Source: Thermogutta sp.
GTDB taxonomy: Bacteria; Planctomycetota; Planctomycetia; Pirellulales; Thermoguttaceae
Length of the DNA: 11,615 nucleotides
Assembly (NCBI RefSeq): GCF_014359955.1
Contig: NZ_JACIYL010000045.1
Span: 1 to 11,615 of the forward strand
Reading direction: 5' to 3'
Below, one piece after another: positions 7,321 to 11,615 of this stretch. Every line of letters starts with the position of its first letter. Position 1 is the stretch's first letter. The translations under genes and the position numbers were made by a program. Below the pieces are notes generated by a model. The model did not search any database. It was not told the origin of the DNA and saw only the letters and a program-made list of their open reading frames with translations.

Positions 7321-8656
7321 GCGCCTCGATAAATTTCTTTTTTGCGGGACCGAAGAAATTGAGGATCTGCAGGGCACCGTTACTGAATGCACGGTAACGA
7401 CGGTAGGTAGTCACCCAGGCCATCTGGCCCTCAGGTGTGTATGATGCGCCGCCGTCGGTCAAGCTGGCGACGACCTGTGTCTGCGGTCGACTGGCAAACC
7501 AGGCGAACAGCGCGGGGTTCAAATCGATCAGGTATGGATTCACGCGCACGCCTGCGGGAAATGTACCGAGGGCTGGATCGATCCGCAGCGCCCCATACAT
7601 GACCAGGCTGTTGACATCCAGGGCATCACCATCGTCGTGAATCTCCCAAGCAAGATACAGGGCATCGTTCTCAATGGGATGGGCTTTTGATTCGGCGGGG
7701 CGAAACGCCTGTGAATCCGTCGGCACCGAAGAGGTTACGGATCCATTGGCGACAAATCCACACACGGGTAAATGGCCTCGCTTTTGTATCCGCTGAATCA
7801 CGTGTGCCCCTTCGACCGGGCCAATGTGCGGCACGCCGGGCGGATAGTGCCTCACGTCAGCCAGCACGTCGAATTTTGCGTCCTCCGGCTCCGGATCGTT
7901 AATCGTTTCCGTATCGAGAAAATAGCAGAAGGTGCCTGTGGCCACGAAGTAGTCGACCATGATCGGCGTGTTACTGCCGATGTCGCCCTGAAAGCCCAAT
8001 AATTGCTTGTTGCGTTGTGGATGGCTCATGTAGCGGGCAACCGACCAATCGAATGCGGCCAGCTCGTCCATGCTCCGGGTGTCGGCCAGCAACGGCAGGT
8101 TCACGCCCTCCTCTCGAAGATAAGCGTCGAGCCTTTCCGTCAACGCAATGGCCCCTTCAAACGTGCAGACGTTTACCGCCGCAGCACGCGCCCCGGAACT
8201 CGCTTTGCCCGCCGCTGGACAAAGCACCTTCCCCTTCGGTACATCTTTGTACCGGCGCACCAGGTAGCTAAGGGCGGGATAACGTTTGTTCGGATCCAGC
8301 TTTGCCGTATCGGTCGGAAAGGGCAGAAGGCCGTCGTCGATGACCGCTTGCGCTGGATGGACGCTCCCGAACCGCTCCTGCTTGTTCCAGTCCCAGTTCA
8401 GACGCCAGGGAAAATTGACGAGATAGATTTTTTCCGTGCTTTGCCGATTGACGAGCCCCTGAAGGCACGTAATGGCCAGCAGGACATCAGGTGCATCGTC
8501 GTTCTGGACGTCTTTGGCCACATCAACGACGATGATCCGCTCTGTCTTTCCAACCTTCGGCAGAACCGGCTCATAGCCGCTCGCTGGCCAATACAGCCCG
8601 CCCAGCGTCAACAATACAGCGACAAATCGCGTGGCTTTCATCCCAAGGTTATTCAT
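7310..8656 (-). pseudogene. GxGYxYP-type secreted protein, truncated at the C-terminus
   Basis: The open frame from the ATG at 8656 (alternative ATG at 8641) continues to a stop at 7265, but native sequence probably ends near 7310-7330. It begins with a signal peptide (hydrophobic VAVLLTLGGLYW, cleavage near PASG). Family-like features include LLAITCLQGLVNR followed by KIYLV, a YLVRRY segment, and a DYFVATGTFCYFLD block, which resemble the N-terminal domains of GxGYxYP putative glycosyl hydrolases found in planctomycetes and related bacteria. About 450 residues remain of a family usually near 600 or more. The last roughly 15 residues before the stop are out-of-frame translation of the GH28 remnant. 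A TIM-barrel carbohydrate-processing role is proposed for the family; the substrate is unknown. The truncated product is unlikely to be active. Assignment is from recalled motifs and is moderately certain. Confidence 0.6.
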
Positions 8657-9118
8657 TCCTCACGCCCCGGTACGTTTTCCGGTTGTCTTTCCCCACAGAA
8701 GTAAAGGAGTATCTTTATGATAATCGAACGATCGCCACTGATTCAGCGCACGGCAGTGGGAATGTCCATGACGTCATGGCGGTTGGACCACACCCTCTTG
8801 TGATGTAAGGCCGAACACCACCACCGCGGCATCTTCCTCCGATACACGCCCAACAATTCACCTTGGGGTCTCGGGAGTTTGTCACGGCAGAACAGGAAGT
8901 TTTACCGCTCGAACTCTCCTGGCGCTTTGGTATGCCGTTTCCGGACGTTCATGCGATCCGCTCACTCAACGCCTCGATCTCAACGTGGAAAGCGTGTATC
9001 TAACGGTGGCTCCTTCTCTCGTATAGCGCCAACCGGCCGCCGCGCACCAGTTCCCGCACGCCCATTTCACAGCGAACGTGCTTGCGCAAAGCGGCTGCAT
9101 CGCGGGGGAAAAAGGCTC
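8657..9118. other. About 460 bp without a convincing gene
   Basis: Two weak items are visible. On the plus strand a 28-codon frame (8717-8803) starts with ATG 6 bases after a good AAAGGAG site (8703-8709), but its peptide resembles nothing known. On the minus strand a frame from the ATG at 9128 down to about 8951 reads fairly protein-like (including AALRKHVRCEMGVRELV and HAFHVEIEALSERIA) but is broken by a TAG at about 9000. It may be the rest of a gene once divergent from the MarR gene. No terminator, RNA gene or repeat array is seen. Confidence 0.4.
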
Positions 9119-9147
9119 TTGACGCCATATAGTTAGCATGCTATCCT
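9119..9147 (+). promoter_or_regulatory. Sigma-70-like promoter of the MarR operon
   Basis: TTGACG at 9119-9124 and TATCCT at 9142-9147 are separated by exactly 17 bases and resemble -35 and -10 elements. Transcription would start near 9154, about 34 nt before the MarR ATG at 9188. The first MarR-type operator covers most of the spacer and the -10, and the second covers the start site, so the regulator should shut off its own operon. Confidence 0.6.
9129..9144. promoter_or_regulatory. MarR-type operator 1 (imperfect)
   Basis: ATAGTTAGCATGCTAT contains the perfect 10-bp palindrome TAGCATGCTA at 9134-9143 and shares its left half ATAGTTAGC with operator 2. It overlaps the predicted -10 region. 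Its centre is 20 bp (two helical turns) from that of operator 2. Confidence 0.6.
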
Positions 9148-9148
9148 T

Positions 9149-9168
9149 ATAGTTAGCGTGCTAACTAT
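9149..9168. promoter_or_regulatory. MarR-type operator 2 (near-perfect palindrome)
   Basis: The half-sites ATAGTTAGC (9149-9157) and GCTAACTAT (9160-9168) are exact inverted repeats around a 2-base centre. An 18-20 bp palindrome with this kind of TTAGC...GCTAA core is typical of MarR-family operators. It lies at the predicted transcription start, 19 bp before the MarR ATG. Confidence 0.75.
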
Positions 9169-9187
9169 CAGAGATGAGAGCTCAACC

Positions 9188-9685
9188 ATGACTGTGCCAC
9201 GTGGACGTCCGAAGCAGTCGGCGCGACGACGAACCTCCGTGCGAATAACACGCCCTCTGGCGGTTCTGTTGCACCATGTCGGAAAACTCCTCGAGGATCG
9301 AATGCGCAAGGCGTTGGAAGAGATCGGCCTGCATACCGCCCAGGCCCTTGTGCTGCGCGTACTGGCGACAAGAGAGGGCGTGAAGCAACGCGATCTGGCC
9401 GACCAGATGATGATTGCGCCGCCGACGATGAGCGGCATTGTGAATCGGATGCTCAAGGCAGGCCTTGTGCAGCGCCAGGATGACCCCGAGGACGAGCGAG
9501 CGGTGCGCATCTATTTGACCGATACCGGCCGGAACATGTGCAGGAAAATTGAACGCGCCATTGGCGACGTGGAAGCGGAACTCATCAAAGGACTTTCCAA
9601 GACACAGCTACGAAACGCGCACCGCATCTTGCGTACCCTGCGGAACAACCTTGGGGGACACGCGCCCGATCCGGAAAGGGAGTAG
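9188..9685 (+). CDS. MarR-family transcriptional regulator
   Basis: A DNA-binding dimeric repressor of 165 residues, slightly longer than usual because of a basic N-terminal arm (PRGRPKQSARRR). The winged helix-turn-helix runs from about 48 to 105: the helix around TAQALVLRVLA, the LADQMMIAPPTMSGIVNRM recognition region, and the wing DPEDERAVRIYLT with the family-typical D-x-R pattern. Flanking helices at both ends would form the dimer interface. The ATG at 9188 fits the family; a GTG at 9158 would lie inside the operator and is rejected. The ribosome site is weak. It is the first gene of a redox operon and its own promoter carries two matching palindromes, so self-repression and control of the downstream reductase genes are likely. 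The ligand or redox signal cannot be told; three cysteines are not expected and only C108 is seen. Confidence 0.9.
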   Translation: MTVPRGRPKQSARRRTSVRITRPLAVLLHHVGKLLEDRMRKALEEIGLHTAQALVLRVLATREGVKQRDLADQMMIAPPTMSGIVNRMLKAGLVQRQDDPEDERAVRIYLTDTGRNMCRKIERAIGDVEAELIKGLSKTQLRNAHRILRTLRNNLGGHAPDPERE

Positions 9686-9734
9686 GCAGTCCGACTATCC
9701 AGATTGTTGAACTCCGTTTTGAAGGAGCAACACC

Positions 9735-9950
9735 ATGGTTATTGAGCGAATCAAGGGTTGCATCGGTTGCGGCACGTGTGTGAAGACATGTCCAACGGAC
9801 GTCATCCGGTTGGCCCCCGAGACGCACAAGGCTGTCATCAAGTACCCTGCCGATTGCCAAATCTGCCACCTGTGCTGCATGTATTGCCCGGTGGATGCCA
9901 TCACAATCACGCCGGAAAAATCGATTCCTGTCATTGTCTCATGGGGGTGA
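9735..9950 (+). CDS. 2[4Fe-4S] ferredoxin-like protein
   Basis: A 71-residue cytoplasmic electron carrier. Two complete cluster motifs are seen: CIGCGTCVKTCP (C9, C12, C15, C19) and CQICHLCCMYCP (C41, C44, C47, C51), with one extra cysteine at 48. The CxxCxxCxxxCP spacing predicts two 4Fe-4S clusters. The ATG at 9735 has an AAGGAG ribosome site at 9722-9727. It lies 49 bp after the MarR gene and ends 3 bp before the cytochrome gene. Short ferredoxins of this kind commonly accompany fumarate-reductase-like or adenylylsulfate-reductase-like flavoproteins; here it is probably the electron entry subunit of the membrane module encoded next. The physiological electron donor is not evident. Confidence 0.92.
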   Translation: MVIERIKGCIGCGTCVKTCPTDVIRLAPETHKAVIKYPADCQICHLCCMYCPVDAITITPEKSIPVIVSWG

Positions 9951-9953
9951 CTT

Positions 9954-10634
9954 ATGAACACACATCTCTTCAAGCGGTATTTCCTCGTGACAGGGGTGCT
10001 CGTTTTCATCGGCATGCCCCTTCTTTTGTACGCGGTGGGCGATTTCCCGCGGCGTTCTCTGCTCAAGGAAACGCTTTCGATCGCCACGTTGTTGTCGTTT
10101 TCGCTGATGCTCAGCCAGTTCTTTCTGGCACGCAGTAACATGCGAGTCATTGAGCTGTTCGATCTGCGCCATGTGAAGAAGCTGCATGTGTATCTGGCCT
10201 ATACCGTGGTCACGGTGATTCTTCTGCATCCCTTTTTTGTCGTGTTGCCACGGTTCTTCGAGGCAGGGATCCCACCAAAGGACGCCTTTATCACCATGGT
10301 GACCAGTTTTCACCGATCGGGAATCTTTTTCGGTCTGGTCGCGTGGTGCTTGCTGTTGCTGCTGGTCGTCACCGCGTTCTTTCGCTTTCGCCTTATTCGC
10401 CTGTTGCATACCGACTACCCGCATTGGCGTCACTTTCACGGTATGCTCAGTGTTTTGTTCACGGTGTGCGCTCTCGTGCACGTGATAACGCTGGGACGCC
10501 ACATCGATGCGTATCTGGCCGGATTCTATATCGCCGTGGCTGCAAGCGGCACGTTCCTGTTACTGCGGATGTACGTGCCGCGCAGCATCGTGGTGAAACC
10601 GCAGCAGTCCGAACCCTCAGGAGCGAAGCCATGA
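9954..10634 (+). CDS. Ferric-reductase-like membrane cytochrome b
   Basis: A membrane protein of 226 residues with about six helices (roughly 10-28, 42-60, 77-99, 121-144, 160-182, 186-206). Two histidine pairs, each separated by 14 residues, sit in two core helices: H78 with H92 (KLHVYLAYTVVTVILLHP) and H162 with H176 (FHGMLSVLFTVCALVHV). This is the bis-haem signature of the ferric reductase/NADPH oxidase transmembrane domain, with one haem near each membrane face. No cytoplasmic FAD/NAD domain is fused to it, so electrons must come from another subunit, most likely the ferredoxin 3 bp upstream. They would be passed to the exported flavoprotein whose ATG overlaps this stop as ATGA (10631-10634). 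The ATG at 9954 has a GGGGGTG site at 9943-9949. Confidence 0.85.
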   Translation: MNTHLFKRYFLVTGVLVFIGMPLLLYAVGDFPRRSLLKETLSIATLLSFSLMLSQFFLARSNMRVIELFDLRHVKKLHVYLAYTVVTVILLHPFFVVLPRFFEAGIPPKDAFITMVTSFHRSGIFFGLVAWCLLLLLVVTAFFRFRLIRLLHTDYPHWRHFHGMLSVLFTVCALVHVITLGRHIDAYLAGFYIAVAASGTFLLLRMYVPRSIVVKPQQSEPSGAKP

Positions 10635-10996
10635 ATACCAAGACCAATGAAATGTCGCGGCGGGAATTCGTAGCCTATACAGGCGGTGTGGCAGGGCTTT
10701 TGGCACTGGCGGGCGTGTTCGCGCGCAATATCACGCGAATCGATCCCCAAACCGTTTCTCACGGAAAACGCCGATGCGACGTGCTGGTGATCGGCAGTGG
10801 AATGGCCGGACTGTTCGCTGCGGTCAAGGCCCATGACGCGGGCGCCAAGGTCATCATGGTGTCCAAAGGGCGACTGGGGGCCTCGGGCCAAACACCTTTC
10901 GCCAAGGGAATCTTCGCCTACGACCCCAACACGGCTCCGATGACCACAACTGGCGTGCTTGGATCAATATCTACAGGGGGGACGACGGCAGCATGA
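10631..10996 (+). pseudogene. Tat-exported FAD fumarate-reductase-like flavoprotein, truncated
   Basis: The first about 103 residues of a flavoenzyme survive. A twin-arginine signal is plain: SRREFV at 9-14 followed by a hydrophobic segment to about 30. The Rossmann FAD site follows (CDVLVIGSGMAGLFAA, 49-64), then VIMVSKG at 74 and SGQTPFAKGIF near 85-95, all as in the fumarate reductase/succinate dehydrogenase flavoprotein group, whose members usually have 500-600 residues. Similarity stops around residue 100-103 (about position 10940) and the frame closes at 10996, so the substrate domain and most of the FAD domain are missing. The start is coupled to the cytochrome gene by an ATGA overlap. 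The intact version would be an extracytoplasmic reductase fed through the membrane cytochrome; its substrate cannot be known from this fragment. Confidence 0.8.
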
Positions 10997-11189
10997 AGCT
11001 TGAGAAACAACCTTTCGACCAATGGCCTGGCTGATTGGACCCGGCCGCGTTCAGTACCACCAGCGCGGAATCTCCAGAGAGGGCGGAACATGCGGTGAGA
11101 TTGGAGGGGTTGGCAATTCCCCCAGCGCTTCCGACAGAGCACTCGGTTGACTGTTCGGAGCCGCGGTTGCCGAGAGAAGATCGCTTCGG
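10997..11189. other. Junction debris between flavoprotein fragment and RHS fragment
   Basis: No recognised gene. A frame overlapping the end of the flavoprotein fragment (about 10938-11034, ending in TGA) gives a protein-like stretch with DDHNWRAWINIYRGDDG and KLEKQPFDQWPG, which is unlike the flavoprotein and may be a scrap of another gene. The remainder up to the RHS fragment is open in several frames but without recognisable content. Confidence 0.35.
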
Positions 11190-11447
11190 TTATTCGTGGA
11201 CTTCCAGGCCCACGGGCAGGCCGCCGCTGACGTGCTCTTCGCCTTCACCGGCCGTGCCCTTGACCAGTCCACAGGCCGGCAAAACAATCTGAACGGCTGG
11301 TGTGATGCAGCCACCGGCCGCTGGCTGTCGCAAGAGCCGCTGGGCTACCCCACCGGCGACGGGAACCTGTACCGCTACGTGGGAGATCGTTCGGCGGCCG
11401 GCCGCGATCCGGCCGGTCTTCACGATCCGGCCTGGACGACTGAATGA
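11190..11447 (+). pseudogene. RHS-repeat core fragment
   Basis: A frame of about 85 residues matches the RHS repeat-associated core: FAFTGRALDQSTGRQNNLNG (the family has FTGR-x-LD-x-x-TGLQNNLN), then W-x-D-x-ATGRWLSQEPLGY, then GDGNLYRYVGD and DPAGL. In full RHS proteins this core closes a large YD-repeat shell over 1000 residues long and precedes a variable C-terminal domain. Here no YD repeats precede it and the frame ends 18 residues after the core, close to an IS end. It has no proper start codon and is taken as a displaced remnant. Such orphan cores are frequent in planctomycete-like genomes. Confidence 0.75.
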
Positions 11448-11448
11448 A

Positions 11449-11615
11449 GGGCCAAAAAACTATCCGAAAACGTTCCTGGCCGGTTATGTCGCTCCCATTC
11501 GATGCAAACGCCTGAACCAGAACAGGGCACAAGCCAATTGGATGATACCCAGATAGTTGAATGAATGCTTGTCGTAGCGGACCAGGATCGCGCGGCACTT
11601 GGAAAGCCATGCCAT
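11449..11615 (-). mobile_element. Insertion sequence of IS5 type, 3' end only
   Basis: The element enters from the right edge of the window. Its transposase 3' end lies at 11484-11615, and the element end should fall shortly beyond the stop, probably around 11449-11465 where GGGCC is followed by TATCCGAAAAC. The inverted-repeat partner and target duplication are outside the window, so the exact boundary is a guess. It sits directly beside the RHS fragment. Confidence 0.5.
11484..11615 (-). CDS. IS5-family DDE transposase, C-terminal part (runs off the window)
   Basis: Reading from the right edge, the minus strand encodes 43 residues ending at the TAA at 11486-11484. The stretches AWLSKCRAILVRYDK and NYLGIIQLACALFWFRR are the conserved end of IS5-family transposases, just after the catalytic Glu helix (the family has ERTxxWLSKCR and a YDK-x(4)-YLGLIQLACAL-W-RR pattern). 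The first codon in view is ATG by coincidence; the gene continues beyond 11615. The catalytic DDE residues lie outside the window, so activity cannot be judged. Confidence 0.85.
   Translation of the reverse strand: MAWLSKCRAILVRYDKHSFNYLGIIQLACALFWFRRLHRMGAT

Noticed and set aside
10343..10630. Upstream extension of the flavoprotein frame
   Set aside because: It overlaps the cytochrome gene; the ATG at 10631 directly precedes a standard Tat signal and overlaps the cytochrome stop as ATGA.

Overview
The window looks like a chromosomal segment from a bacterium with fairly GC-rich DNA and a Gram-negative-type envelope, most plausibly a Planctomycetota member (Phycisphaerae/Pirellulales-like). 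That guess rests on the company of genes (a GxGYxYP-type protein, a GH28 beta-helix fragment, a DUF6448 protein, an orphan RHS core and a sigma-54/NorR circuit). It is an inference, not a proof.

Positions 50-6175 form an intact nitric oxide defence locus. A divergent norR regulator gene (minus strand) faces ric, a DUF6448 secreted protein gene, a second hemerythrin-like gene and a full-length quinol-type nitric oxide reductase gene. The norR/ric intergenic region holds three direct-spaced GTTGT-N7-ACAAC-type boxes at 1602-1663 and a textbook -24/-12 sigma-54 promoter at 1703-1718. Together they form a complete NorR switch: NO binds the non-haem iron in the NorR GAF domain, NorR opens sigma-54 promoter complexes, and the four-gene operon removes NO in the membrane (qNor) and repairs damaged Fe-S or di-iron sites in the cytoplasm (Ric). 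Two proteins of unclear role travel with it.

Positions 6176-9118 are decaying DNA. They contain the C-terminal end of a universal stress protein with at least one frameshift, running antisense into the end of the qNor gene. They also contain a chimeric remnant in which the N-terminal part of a GxGYxYP-type secreted protein is joined out of frame to the C-terminal part of a GH28 polygalacturonase-like enzyme. About 470 bp without a convincing gene follows.

Positions 9119-10996 carry a second small redox operon: a MarR repressor with a sigma-70-like promoter overlapped by two operators exactly 20 bp apart, then an 8Fe-8S ferredoxin, a four-histidine ferric-reductase-like membrane cytochrome b, and a Tat-exported FAD reductase. 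The genes are tightly packed (3 bp gap, then ATGA overlap), which suggests one electron path from cytoplasmic ferredoxin across the membrane to an extracytoplasmic flavoenzyme. The flavoenzyme is cut off after about 100 residues.

Positions 10997-11615 are mobile debris: an RHS-repeat core fragment followed by the 3' end of an IS5-family transposase that runs off the window. The debris explains why the redox operon is broken.
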